64,000 nucleotides of DNA, taken from Polaribacter sp. BAL334. Lineage in GTDB: Bacteria; Bacteroidota; Bacteroidia; Flavobacteriales; Flavobacteriaceae. The position numbers and the translations under genes were made by a program. Positions 8,229 to 16,990 of the stretch are shown in pieces. Each line of letters opens with the position of its first letter. Within the stretch, counting starts at the first letter, position 1. The notes beneath the pieces were generated by a model, which was not told the origin of the DNA, ran no database searches, and saw nothing but the letters and a program-made list of their open reading frames with translations. The DNA lies in NCBI RefSeq assembly GCF_015767435.1, contig NZ_JADWOV010000323.1:62001-126000 (forward strand). The letters run 5' to 3'.

Positions 8229-8915
8229 ATGGAAAAATTATCAATAAAATCTTGGGCATTGGATGACAGGCCTCGCGAAAAATTAGTTGCCAAAGGAAAA
8301 ACGGTTTTATCAGATGCTGAGTTGATTGCAATTTTGATTGGCTCAGGAAATAGACAAGAATCAGCAGTGGCATTATCGCAAAGAATGTTGCAATCCGTAG
8401 AAGGGAATATCAATGAACTCGCAAAGTTATCCATCGAAAAATTGATGACTTTCAAAGGTATTGGCGAAGCAAAAGCTGTAAATATCATTGCAGCATTAGA
8501 ATTAGGCAAAAGAAGACAGTTAGAAAACTTGCTCGAAAAACCAAAAATAACAGGAAGTAAAGATGTTTTTAATTTGATGCAACCCATTATTGGCGATTTG
8601 TCTCACGAAGAATTTTGGGTGCTTTTCCTGAATAATTCCAACAAAGTATTGGCAAAACATCAAGTCAGTAAAGGTGGAATGACAGCAACAGTGGTAGATG
8701 TGAGATTGCTTTTTAAGCAAGCTTTGGAGTTGTTTTCTGTTGCGATTATTGTGTGTCATAACCATCCATCAGGAAAATTAAAACCCAGTGATGCTGATTT
8801 GCAATTGACACAAAAAATAAAAAATGCAGGAACAACGTTGGATATAAAATTATTGGATCATTTGATAATCACAGAAAAAGCGTATTTTAGCTTTGCAGAT
8901 GAAGGGGTTTTATAA
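8229..8915 (+). CDS. radC: RadC family JAB-domain protein
   Basis: A 228-residue protein with helix-hairpin-helix segments in the first 95 residues (LMTFKGIGEAKAVNIIAAL) and a C-terminal JAB/MPN+ metalloprotease-like domain. The JAMM residues are intact: H177 and H179 in CHNHPSG and D190 in KPSDAD. It was historically named a DNA repair protein, but the biochemical role is unproven. The start SIKSWALDDRPREKL is typical of the family N-terminus. It stands alone, downstream of the CGCAAAG repeat and with no clear terminator. Confidence 0.95.
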   Translation: MEKLSIKSWALDDRPREKLVAKGKTVLSDAELIAILIGSGNRQESAVALSQRMLQSVEGNINELAKLSIEKLMTFKGIGEAKAVNIIAALELGKRRQLENLLEKPKITGSKDVFNLMQPIIGDLSHEEFWVLFLNNSNKVLAKHQVSKGGMTATVVDVRLLFKQALELFSVAIIVCHNHPSGKLKPSDADLQLTQKIKNAGTTLDIKLLDHLIITEKAYFSFADEGVL

Positions 8916-9004
8916 TGAATTAATGTAGCAATTTAAAAATGTACCAACTTGGTTATTATTTTACGAAACACTAAAAACCAAACACTAAAAACTCATAATC
9001 AACT

Positions 9005-10309
9005 TTGATTCTAATTTACACTCATAAAATCACACCAAGAGTTCGTTATATTTTTAGGCATATTTTGTCGAGAATATTACTGATTCCTATTAGTTTTACA
9101 TCAAAAGTAGAGGAATTTGTGGCACATGATGGACCTAAAATTTCGTATTCGAAAATACCTTTGGGAAACGAATTTTTTATCAAAAGTAACGACTTGCTTT
9201 TTGAACAAGGGGTGAATGATTTGGAAATAAGCATGCAAAAATGGGATGATATTCCTTGTTTTTTTGCAACCAACACAAAATCTGCGATTCCTTTTGACAT
9301 TTTTGCAGCCAGTTTTTATTTGATAACGCGCTATGAAGAATATTTGCCACATGTAAAAGATGTTCATGGGCGTTATGCAGCCACACAAAGTTTGGCATTT
9401 AAATACCGATTTTTAGAAAAACCAGTAGTTGATAATTGGGCATACAAGTTGTTGAAAATTTTGCAAGAAAAATTTCCTAATTACACTTACAAAAAACGAA
9501 CCTATAAATTCATTTCAACGATTGATATTGACAATGCATATGCTTACAAACACAAAAGTTTGATAAGAAGTGTTGGCGGTTTTTTCACAGACCTTGTTCA
9601 TTTGAAATTACCCGAAGTTTGGTCGAGATTGATTGTGTTGCTCAATTTGAAAAATGATCCATTTGATACTTTCCCCAAGTTGTTGCACCTTAAAAAAGAG
9701 ATGAATGTTCACACTATTTTTTTCTTTTTAATTGGTAATTATACCTCTTTTGATACCAATGTTTCTGCCTCTAAGAAGAAGTTTCGATTGCTAATAAAAG
9801 ATATTGTTGATTATGCATCAGTAGGATTGCATCCTTCCTATTATTCTTCTCAAGATGCTGCCATGATTAAAAAAGAAAAAGAGCGATTGGAAAACATCAC
9901 GAATATGCCAGTTCAACGCACAAGACAACATTATCTGCGATTTAATTTGCCTGAAACCTATCAAATTTTGATAGATTTAGAAATTGAAGAAGATTATTCT
10001 ATGGGGTATGCAAGTCATGTTGGTTTTCGAGCAAGTACTTGTACACCTTTTTATTTTTATGATTTGGATTTTGAAATTCAAACGCCTTTAAAAATATTTC
10101 CTTTTGCCTTGATGGATACTACGTTGAATGATTATATGAAGCTGACTCCCAAACAATCTTTAGGAAAAATCAAAGAATTGAAAGATGCTGTAAAAGCAGT
10201 AAATGGCACTTTTATCACCCTGTTTCACAATGAAAGTTTGAGCGATTATTTGCGTTGGAAAGGATGGAAACGTTTGTATGAATCCATGTTAAAAATTGCG
10301 ACACAATAA
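9005..10309 (+). CDS. polysaccharide deacetylase family protein
   Basis: A 434-residue protein with an N-terminal region (HKITPRVRYIFRHILSRIL, KVEEFVAHDGPKISY) typical of a Bacteroidota family whose C-terminal half is a CE4-like NodB fold. In the CE4 half, FISTIDIDNAY supplies the acidic pair expected at the active site. VGLHPSYYSS and ITLFHNESLSD give the His residues. The frame starts with TTG at 9005; no in-frame ATG precedes the conserved N-terminus, so TTG is likely the true start. The stop is followed at once by the ATG of the FemAB-like gene, so they form an operon. The substrate is probably a cell-surface glycan (inference). Confidence 0.82.
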   Translation: MILIYTHKITPRVRYIFRHILSRILLIPISFTSKVEEFVAHDGPKISYSKIPLGNEFFIKSNDLLFEQGVNDLEISMQKWDDIPCFFATNTKSAIPFDIFAASFYLITRYEEYLPHVKDVHGRYAATQSLAFKYRFLEKPVVDNWAYKLLKILQEKFPNYTYKKRTYKFISTIDIDNAYAYKHKSLIRSVGGFFTDLVHLKLPEVWSRLIVLLNLKNDPFDTFPKLLHLKKEMNVHTIFFFLIGNYTSFDTNVSASKKKFRLLIKDIVDYASVGLHPSYYSSQDAAMIKKEKERLENITNMPVQRTRQHYLRFNLPETYQILIDLEIEEDYSMGYASHVGFRASTCTPFYFYDLDFEIQTPLKIFPFALMDTTLNDYMKLTPKQSLGKIKELKDAVKAVNGTFITLFHNESLSDYLRWKGWKRLYESMLKIATQ

Positions 10310-11161
10310 ATGATTCAGTACGTTTCAAGAAAATTATTGGATGAAAAAAAATACGATTCATGTATTGAAAATTCTATACAATCTAGGGTTTATGCATTTT
10401 CTTGGTATTTAGATATGGTTGCTGACCATTGGGATGTTTTGGTTTTGAATGATTATGAAGCTGTGATGCCCATTCCTTGGAAACAAAAATTAGGCTTGAA
10501 ATATGTTACGCAACCCTATTTTTGTCAGCAATTGGGGATTTTTTCTTTGACAACAATTTCAGAGGAAACTCAACTTGAATTTATCAAAAAAATTCCATCA
10601 AAATTTTTGAAAGTTTCACTTGCTTTGAATTCTCAAAATATGTTGATTGGTCAGCAATTCAAGAAAAATTTATTTGTGCAATTGTCAAAAAATCATGAAA
10701 CATTGTGCAAAAATTATTCGAAAGGCAGAAAGCACGCTATAAAAGTTGCCGAAAAAAATCAATTGATAGTTGCAGAAACTTCCCTACAAAGTTTGATTGA
10801 TATTCAAAAAAAGTTGTATCAATATGAGTTTTCTGAAGAAAAATTACAAAAACTTTCCAATCAACTATTGCAACAACAAAAGGGAAAAGTACTCGGAATT
10901 TTTAAAGATGAGGTACTTTTGGGTGGTGCTTTATTTGTATTCTCAACAAAACGAATTGTGTATTTGTTTTCCGCATTTACGGAGTTAGGAAGAGAATTGC
11001 AAGCGGCAAGTTATTTGCTAAATTATATGTTCAAAAAGAACGAAAACTCCCAACTTATTTTTGATTTTGAAGGAGGAAATATTCCAAATATGGGAAAATT
11101 TTACAGGAGTTTTGGTGCTGAAGAAGAAATTTATACTTTGGTTACTAGGACTTTAGTGTAA
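10310..11161 (+). CDS. FemAB/BioF2-like acyltransferase (GNAT fold)
   Basis: A 283-residue protein without signal peptide. The pattern resembles FemAB-type or GNAT-like transferases often placed in polysaccharide loci. An N-terminal substrate half (YAFSWYLDMVADHWDVLVL, MPIPWKQKLGLKYVTQP) is followed by a GNAT-like half (GKVLGIFKDEVLLGGALFVF). DFEGGNIPNMGKFYRSFGA is a characteristic ending. It starts directly after the deacetylase stop. Its last 31 bases overlap the convergent flippase gene. The transferred group is unknown. Surface glycan or peptidoglycan modification is inferred from neighbours. Confidence 0.7.
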   Translation: MIQYVSRKLLDEKKYDSCIENSIQSRVYAFSWYLDMVADHWDVLVLNDYEAVMPIPWKQKLGLKYVTQPYFCQQLGIFSLTTISEETQLEFIKKIPSKFLKVSLALNSQNMLIGQQFKKNLFVQLSKNHETLCKNYSKGRKHAIKVAEKNQLIVAETSLQSLIDIQKKLYQYEFSEEKLQKLSNQLLQQQKGKVLGIFKDEVLLGGALFVFSTKRIVYLFSAFTELGRELQAASYLLNYMFKKNENSQLIFDFEGGNIPNMGKFYRSFGAEEEIYTLVTRTLV

Positions 11162-12390
11162 ATTTTCCAAAAAACAATCATACTAATAATTCCTGAAATC
11201 CACATTAAAATGGCAGTTGTAATTGCGGCACCCAAAATTCCATATACAGGAATCAAAAAGTAATTGCTTACAATATTGAGAATCAAAGAAAAAGTGGCGA
11301 TATAATAATTAACATGAGCTTTCCCAATGGATGACAACAAATTGCCATAAAGCCCTCTAAAAATATAAATCCCGACAATTCCTATCATCAAAATCAAAAA
11401 ACTATCTGAATATTTTACAAAATTTGGATCTAAAAGCGCGAGTATAAAATCCGCAAATATAAAACTTATAAGGAGCATCAATATACTGACAATCAGGAAA
11501 AAAAGCATGTAACTTTTCATATAATTGACGATGTATTTTTTATCAAAAATATTTTCAGTAAAAACCACAAAATCAGTGGACATAAATACTCTTGGCAAAA
11601 AAAGCAAGCTAAAAGGAATCAGCGAAATGTACCTGTAATTCGTCACCATTTCAGTATCTTTTAGCAAGTATCCAATCAATAAAATGTCAATCACAAAAAG
11701 CAATTGAGTAACTACATTTGATAAACTTGCGAAAAATCCATATTTCCAAAACTCAAAATTGATGTCATTTACTTTTTTTGAAGGTGTAAATTGAATTTTT
11801 AGTTTTTTGATAAATAGGAGTGAAGTGATTAAAGGAGCCACAATCATGGCAATTGCATAGCCAATTTCTTGAAAAAAGTAACTCAATACAAATACATTGA
11901 TGACTAAAAAGAGGCTCATAAAAAACTCGGTAAACGCAAAAGATTTATTGTCGTGTTTCAATCTGAATTGAGCTCTGGTAACCTCAAAAAAGTATGTTGG
12001 AATCAATACAAAAGACAAAAGAATGACATATAATTGAGTGTTTTCAAACTGAAAATCAATTAAAAAACTTCCAGAAATAATCAATAAAATCAGTATGATT
12101 GTAGCTAAAAAACCTTTTTTGGTGACATACACAAAAAGTGTATCTTTTTCTTCCTGGGTCTGTAAAAGAGCTCCATAACGAATCAAACTTTGGTTCAATC
12201 CAAAACCACTAATTGGAATTAGAAAAACGATGAAGTTATAAGCGAAAAGTACAACTCCCAATTCTTTATGATCTATCAATTGCAAGGCAATCCAAGAGGC
12301 TAAAAATGACAATCCTTTGGAGGCTAAAGTTGCTGTAAAAACATAGCTTCCAGCTCTACTCAAAAAATTTTGTAGGTAATTTTTTAGCAT
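11131..12390 (-). CDS. polysaccharide flippase (Wzx/MATE-like)
   Basis: A hydrophobic 419-residue protein with about twelve membrane segments. LSRAGSYVFTATLASKGLSFLASWIAL at the N-terminus and NFVKYSDSFLILMIGIVGIYIFRGLYGN plus NIVSNYFLIPVYGILGAAITT near the C-terminus match oligosaccharide flippases of the MOP superfamily. These move lipid-linked glycans across the inner membrane. I use the ATG at 12390, two bases after the glycosyltransferase stop; an in-frame TTG two codons upstream is less likely. It forms a minus-strand pair with the GT4 gene. The 3' end overlaps the convergent transferase gene by 31 bases. Confidence 0.9.
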   Translation of the reverse strand: MLKNYLQNFLSRAGSYVFTATLASKGLSFLASWIALQLIDHKELGVVLFAYNFIVFLIPISGFGLNQSLIRYGALLQTQEEKDTLFVYVTKKGFLATIILILLIISGSFLIDFQFENTQLYVILLSFVLIPTYFFEVTRAQFRLKHDNKSFAFTEFFMSLFLVINVFVLSYFFQEIGYAIAMIVAPLITSLLFIKKLKIQFTPSKKVNDINFEFWKYGFFASLSNVVTQLLFVIDILLIGYLLKDTEMVTNYRYISLIPFSLLFLPRVFMSTDFVVFTENIFDKKYIVNYMKSYMLFFLIVSILMLLISFIFADFILALLDPNFVKYSDSFLILMIGIVGIYIFRGLYGNLLSSIGKAHVNYYIATFSLILNIVSNYFLIPVYGILGAAITTAILMWISGIISMIVFWKIYTKVLVTKV

Positions 12391-12392
12391 TG

Positions 12393-13529
12393 TCAAGAAT
12401 TGTTTTTTAGAGATGTGTAGTACAATTCAGAAAATGCATTTCCAATGGCTTTTTTGCTAAAATTTTGGATGGCATATGTATGCATTTTATCTTTATTGTC
12501 AATTGTTTTTGTAGTATAATTTATCAATTTTTCCAGTAATTCATGTTCGTTTTTAGGTTCAATAAGGGTTCCAAAATCATCAGGAAAATATTCAGAAATT
12601 CCTCCAACATGGGTGGAAATTACAGGAATTCCACATGAAAAAGCTTCTAAAACTACGCAAGGTAAATTTTCATAATTGCTAAATAGCACAAAAACAGAAG
12701 CTGATTGCAAATGATTTACCATTTCTTGTTGCGGAATATGATTGATAAATTCGATTTTTGCTTTTCTAAAATCGAGTTTTTTCAGTTGATTTTTATACTG
12801 ATCTTCAGTTCCACCAATAAATTTCCAGTTGAAATCTCCAATTTTTTCTTCTAGTTTTTTGGCAACTTCCAGCATTCCAGAAATATTTTTATGCGCATCA
12901 ATCAAACTAGAAATATGGATAATTGTAAAGATGGAGTTTGATTTTTTTGATGGAACAAATAGCTCAGTATCCACTACATTTGGCACTTTGACATAGTTTC
13001 CTTTGAAACCCAATTGTTGCATGGAATCTGCTAAATTATCACTTACAGGACACACAAATGAAGCATTTTTAACAATCATTTTTGACAACATCTTTTGCAT
13101 AATTCCTATATTTTTTGACTGTGGAAAATGGTAACCTGTCCAATGTTCAGAGATGATATAAGGACTATTTTTGGTCAATTTTAAATACAAGGCAAACAGT
13201 CCAAAAGGAAATAGAGTATTGACATGAATGACGTTAAAATCACTAATTTTAGATGATAATTCGCTAAACATGGAAATAAATCTTTTCCATTTTAAGAATG
13301 GATTTTTTGTTTTTTTTACATAACCAATATAGGTTTCAATATTGTTGATTTTTGCAAATTCGACTTGTTTTTTAATGGCAAGATTTTCATCAGTAATGAT
13401 GTGCAAAACAGTTACTTTATGTTTCAAAGCGACAGCTTCAGCATGCCTTTGAATAAAGTCGCCATTTGTGGGTAAAACTCTAGAAGGATACCAACCACAA
13501 AGAAAAAGAATGTGTAATTGCTTGTTCAA
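12393..13529 (-). CDS. glycosyltransferase family 4 protein
   Basis: Transfers a sugar from an activated donor to a surface glycan precursor in the cytoplasm. The N-terminal domain begins QLHILFLCGWYPSR, with NGDFIQRHAEA following. The C-terminal GT-B domain has the donor-binding EX7E pattern in ENLPCVVLEAFSCGIPVIST. No ATG is in frame near the conserved N-terminus. I choose TTG at 13529 (379 residues) because a TATATTTG promoter element overlaps the more upstream TTG at 13553. It is co-transcribed with the downstream flippase. The acceptor cannot be told from sequence. Confidence 0.9.
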   Translation of the reverse strand: MNKQLHILFLCGWYPSRVLPTNGDFIQRHAEAVALKHKVTVLHIITDENLAIKKQVEFAKINNIETYIGYVKKTKNPFLKWKRFISMFSELSSKISDFNVIHVNTLFPFGLFALYLKLTKNSPYIISEHWTGYHFPQSKNIGIMQKMLSKMIVKNASFVCPVSDNLADSMQQLGFKGNYVKVPNVVDTELFVPSKKSNSIFTIIHISSLIDAHKNISGMLEVAKKLEEKIGDFNWKFIGGTEDQYKNQLKKLDFRKAKIEFINHIPQQEMVNHLQSASVFVLFSNYENLPCVVLEAFSCGIPVISTHVGGISEYFPDDFGTLIEPKNEHELLEKLINYTTKTIDNKDKMHTYAIQNFSKKAIGNAFSELYYTSLKNNS

Positions 13530-13550
13530 AAAAATAGTATATAATTCATA

Positions 13551-13558
13551 CAAATATA
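13551..13558 (-). promoter_or_regulatory. -7 promoter element for the GT4-flippase pair
   Basis: The minus strand reads TATATTTG (TAnnTTTG). It overlaps the upstream TTG start candidate at 13553 and lies about 22 bases before the TTG at 13529. No TTG is at the -33 distance. Confidence 0.4.
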
Positions 13559-13593
13559 AATGTATTCTCTCGTTTTTATTTTATTTTTAGCAC

Positions 13594-14277
13594 ATGAAAA
13601 TTGAACACATTTTTTTTGATTTAGACCACACACTTTGGGATTTTGAGAAAAACTCAGATTTAACATTCCATAAACTTTTCGAAAAACACGCTATTGATAC
13701 AAATTTATCCGAATTTTTATCCGTTTATAAACCCTTAAACAGAGAATTTTGGAAATTGTATCGAGAAGAAAAAATAAGCAAAGAAGCCTTGAGGTATCAG
13801 CGTTTAAAAAAAGCTTTTGATACTGTAAATTATTCAATTTCAGATAGTTTAATTGATGTAGTTGCTATAGAATATATTGAATATTTGCCGCATTTCAATC
13901 ATCTTTTTGAGCATACTTTTGAAGTGTTGGACTATTTGAAGCCAAAATATCAATTGCATATTATTACGAATGGTTTTGAGGAAATCCAAACAAAAAAAAT
14001 GCAATCCTCCAATATTCATCATTATTTTGATAAAATTATCACCTCAGAATCAGTGGGAGTTAAAAAGCCAAATCCCAAAGTTTTTGAACATGCAATCCAA
14101 GTGGCAAATGCAAGAATTGAAAATTCAATCATGATTGGAGATAGTATTGAAGCTGACATTGAGGGAGCTTTACAAGTTGGCATGCAAGCCATACACTGCA
14201 ATTTTGAAGGTGAAGAAATTGAGCCTACAAATTTTAAAAGCATCACTTCTTTGTTGGAAATCAAGCAATATCTTTGA
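13594..14277 (+). CDS. yjjG: YjjG-type noncanonical pyrimidine nucleotidase (HAD superfamily)
   Basis: A 227-residue HAD hydrolase. Motif I is FFDLDHTLWDF with nucleophile D9 and D11. Motif II is in HIITNGF, motif III is the Lys in GVKKPNP, and motif IV is IGDSIEADIEGA. The sequence fits the YjjG subfamily, which dephosphorylates pyrimidine nucleoside monophosphates and clears damaged ones. It is divergent from the GT4 gene. The following three envelope genes run in the same direction, but 33 bases separate it from the first, so co-transcription is possible rather than certain. Confidence 0.88.
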   Translation: MKIEHIFFDLDHTLWDFEKNSDLTFHKLFEKHAIDTNLSEFLSVYKPLNREFWKLYREEKISKEALRYQRLKKAFDTVNYSISDSLIDVVAIEYIEYLPHFNHLFEHTFEVLDYLKPKYQLHIITNGFEEIQTKKMQSSNIHHYFDKIITSESVGVKKPNPKVFEHAIQVANARIENSIMIGDSIEADIEGALQVGMQAIHCNFEGEEIEPTNFKSITSLLEIKQYL

Positions 14278-14310
14278 GTAAATAACGTTGTAGTGTAAAT
14301 ACTTTATTTT

Positions 14311-14856
14311 ATGAAATCCTCTTCTAAATTTGCATTTATTGCAAGTATTTTTTTGTTTTTTTCGTGTGCAGAATCTTTGGATTTTAATCAGATAGATGAT
14401 TATGTGAACAAACCCATTTTTAAAGCATCATTGACTTATTTTACAGTTGTTCCTGCAGATTTTTTTGATTCCACAGGGACAATTCAACAAAATAGTATTT
14501 CAGAAACTACCAATTTTGACGCATTGCAATCAAAGTTTGTTAAGGATAACTTAGTCAAACTTGATTTGGATGTAGCAATTAAAAATGAGTTTGATAGGGA
14601 AGTTAAAATACGAGTTGAATTTTTAAATAATAATGTGACTGTTTACACATTTACACCCATCATTATACAAGGTAATACACTTAATTATAAGTATTTAGAG
14701 GAAATTGAAATTGCTTCAAACTCAGCAATTCTCAATACAACACAAGTAAAAATAACTGCTGAACTAGAAAATACAGGAATTCAATTGAACTTAAATGACC
14801 CAAGTGAATTTGAATTCAAATCGTCTGTGACAATGTACATTGAATCTAGTTTTTAA
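14311..14856 (+). CDS. predicted lipoprotein of unknown function
   Basis: A 181-residue protein with a lipoprotein signal: basic MKSSSK, a hydrophobic core and the lipobox FFSC with Cys19. The mature part is predominantly beta-type (VKLDLDVAIKNEFDREVKIRVEFLNN, VKITAELENTGIQLNLN), suggesting an Ig-like or bilayered beta fold. I do not recognise the family. The stop is three bases from the start of the DUF5723-like gene. A joint role with that outer-membrane protein is therefore likely (inference). Outer-membrane or periplasmic location is expected. Confidence 0.75.
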   Translation: MKSSSKFAFIASIFLFFSCAESLDFNQIDDYVNKPIFKASLTYFTVVPADFFDSTGTIQQNSISETTNFDALQSKFVKDNLVKLDLDVAIKNEFDREVKIRVEFLNNNVTVYTFTPIIIQGNTLNYKYLEEIEIASNSAILNTTQVKITAELENTGIQLNLNDPSEFEFKSSVTMYIESSF

Positions 14857-14859
14857 AGA

Positions 14860-16233
14860 ATGAAGAATATTATAGTAGTTGTTGTTTTCGTAATATCGAC
14901 GACCATTTTCTCTCAAAACAAACAAGTTTTGTATGATTTTGGTGAATTACCACAATCATTATTGCTCAATCCTTCTTTGGAGAACAATTACAAACTTCAT
15001 GTGGGAATTCCCATATTATCAGGTTTTTCAACACAAATTGGCTCTTCTGGAGTGGTGTTAACAGATTTGTTTGCTGTTGATAATCAGAATATCAATGATA
15101 AAATTTCTCAAGTATTACATACACTAACTTCAGATGATTTTATGATGATCAATACACAAGTTGAATTGTTAAGCATTGGTTTTCGTTTGAACGATAAAAC
15201 GTATTTAAGTGCGGGTTTTTATCAAGAAATTGATGCAATTGGATATTATCCAAAAGATTTTTTTATTTTATTTTCTGAAGGAAATAATGCATTTCTCAAC
15301 AGAAGTTTTAGCGCCTCACAAATTGCCTATAAATTGGATGTTTTAGGCGTTTTACATGCTGGAATTACCAAAAAAATTGATGAAAAACTAACACTTGGAG
15401 GAAGATTTAAAATTTATTCAGCGGCTTTAAATTTAGAGTCAACCAACAACAGAGGGACTTTTACTACAGTTCAAGGAACGAATAATATCTATACTCATTA
15501 TATTTCTAATGTAAAAATGGAGCAAAGATCAGCAGGATTATTTGATACAAATGATGAAATTATAGATGATAAAGATGAATATATACGCAGAACTTTTTTG
15601 AGTGGAAATTTAGGTATTGGATTTGATTTAGGGATTACTTATCACTTTAACAAGCAATTAAAATTTTCGGCAAGCCTAATAGATATTGGTTTTATCAAAC
15701 ATAAAAAAAATGTAAAAAACTATATAGAGGAGGGTAGTTTTATTTATGAGGGATTTGAATATGAATTTGATCCAAATACTAATCGTGATTTTTGGAGAGA
15801 AATCAATAACCGTTTTAAAAAAGAATTACCAACAGTTGAAAACGAAAATTCGTATATTTCATGGAGACCAACCAAAATAAATATGGCTTTAAAATATAGT
15901 TTTGGAGAGAGAAGAAGTGAAATTTGTTATGACAATAGCTATCAAGATTTTTATACGGATGCTGTTGGCGCACAACTTTTTTCTGTTTTTAGACCGTTAT
16001 CAACAAATGTAGCATTGACCGCTTTTTATCAAAAATCATTTTCAAAAAAAGTACATGCTAAAGTAACGTATACGATGGATGATTTTTCCTATTCAAATAT
16101 TGGAGCAGGGATGTCATTTCAAATCGGGAAAGTCAATTTTTATACGATGTTTGATAATATTTTATCTTACGAAAATTTATCATCTGCAAATTCTGTATCT
16201 TTACAATTAGGAATTAATCTTATAATGAATTGA
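14860..16233 (+). CDS. DUF5723-like outer-membrane protein
   Basis: A 457-residue protein with a signal peptide ending TTIFSQ. The mature start, YDFGELPQSLLLNPSLENNYKLHVGIPILSGF, is the conserved N-terminal pattern of the DUF5723 family. Many amphipathic strands follow (GFRLNDKTYLSAGFYQEI, LTLGGRFKIYSAALNLE, VNFYTMFDNILSYE), pointing to an outer-membrane beta-barrel of the PorV/FadL kind. Function unknown. It sits three bases after the lipoprotein gene and one base before the next secreted-protein gene, so the three are a unit. Confidence 0.75.
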   Translation: MKNIIVVVVFVISTTIFSQNKQVLYDFGELPQSLLLNPSLENNYKLHVGIPILSGFSTQIGSSGVVLTDLFAVDNQNINDKISQVLHTLTSDDFMMINTQVELLSIGFRLNDKTYLSAGFYQEIDAIGYYPKDFFILFSEGNNAFLNRSFSASQIAYKLDVLGVLHAGITKKIDEKLTLGGRFKIYSAALNLESTNNRGTFTTVQGTNNIYTHYISNVKMEQRSAGLFDTNDEIIDDKDEYIRRTFLSGNLGIGFDLGITYHFNKQLKFSASLIDIGFIKHKKNVKNYIEEGSFIYEGFEYEFDPNTNRDFWREINNRFKKELPTVENENSYISWRPTKINMALKYSFGERRSEICYDNSYQDFYTDAVGAQLFSVFRPLSTNVALTAFYQKSFSKKVHAKVTYTMDDFSYSNIGAGMSFQIGKVNFYTMFDNILSYENLSSANSVSLQLGINLIMN

Positions 16234-16234
16234 T

Positions 16235-16990
16235 ATGCATAGATTTAGGGTAACAATACTTTTGGTTTTTACGTCACTTATTTTAGTAGGACAAGAAATA
16301 AATTTAGATAAGTATAAATACATTATAGTTTCTGATAAATTTCACTTTGTGAAAGAAGTTGACGGATATCAAACAAGTTCATTGACTAAATTTTTATTAG
16401 AGAAAAAGGGTTTTCAAGTTTTTTTAAGCAATGAAAATTTTCCAGATGAGTTATCTCAAAATAAATGTAATAACGCACTATTTGCTGATGTAAAAGATGA
16501 ATCTGACTTTTTGACAACCAAGTCTATCATTGTGTTGAATGACTGTAAAGGGAAAAATATATACACTTCAAAAGTTGGTAAAAGTAAGTTGAAAGAATAT
16601 AAAAAAGCGTATCAAGCATCCATCCGAAGTGCTTTTGATTCTATGACAGATTTCATTTTTTCGTATAAAACATCAGAGAAATCTTTGATAACTCCTGAAA
16701 TTACAAAAATTGATAAAATTGTTGTAATTCCAGATTCTGTAACTCAGAAAAAGGAAGTTGTCAGAGAAATTTTGCCTAGTGAAAATTTATATGCTCAGCC
16801 AATTCCAAATGGTTTTCAATTGGTAAATACCACTCCAGAAGTAGTGTATGTGTTGCTCAAAACAGGAGTAAAGGATATCTTTTTATTAAAAGATAAAATG
16901 GGAATTGTCTATAAATCAGCAGAAAAATGGTTTGTTGAATTTTATCAAAATGAAATGTTGGTAACAAAAGAATTGAAAGTTAAATTCTAA
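16235..16990 (+). CDS. secreted protein of unknown function
   Basis: A 251-residue protein with a signal peptide (RVTILLVFTSLILVGQ). The mature part begins with an alpha/beta segment (YKYIIVSDKFHFVKEVDGYQTSSLTKFLLEKKGFQVFLSNE). A Lys-rich linker of about 60 residues and a C-terminal beta region (VYVLLKTGVKDIFLLKDKMG) follow. I do not recognise a named domain. It is tightly linked to the DUF5723-like gene. The last four bases overlap the convergent rarA stop. Periplasmic or outer-membrane-associated location is inferred from the signal peptide. Confidence 0.7.
   Translation: MHRFRVTILLVFTSLILVGQEINLDKYKYIIVSDKFHFVKEVDGYQTSSLTKFLLEKKGFQVFLSNENFPDELSQNKCNNALFADVKDESDFLTTKSIIVLNDCKGKNIYTSKVGKSKLKEYKKAYQASIRSAFDSMTDFIFSYKTSEKSLITPEITKIDKIVVIPDSVTQKKEVVREILPSENLYAQPIPNGFQLVNTTPEVVYVLLKTGVKDIFLLKDKMGIVYKSAEKWFVEFYQNEMLVTKELKVKF

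Noticed and set aside
8966..8993. Tandem 14-base repeat AAACACTAAAAACY upstream of the deacetylase
   Set aside because: Only two units of A-rich sequence. It is too short and low in complexity to support a CRISPR, iteron or regulator site.
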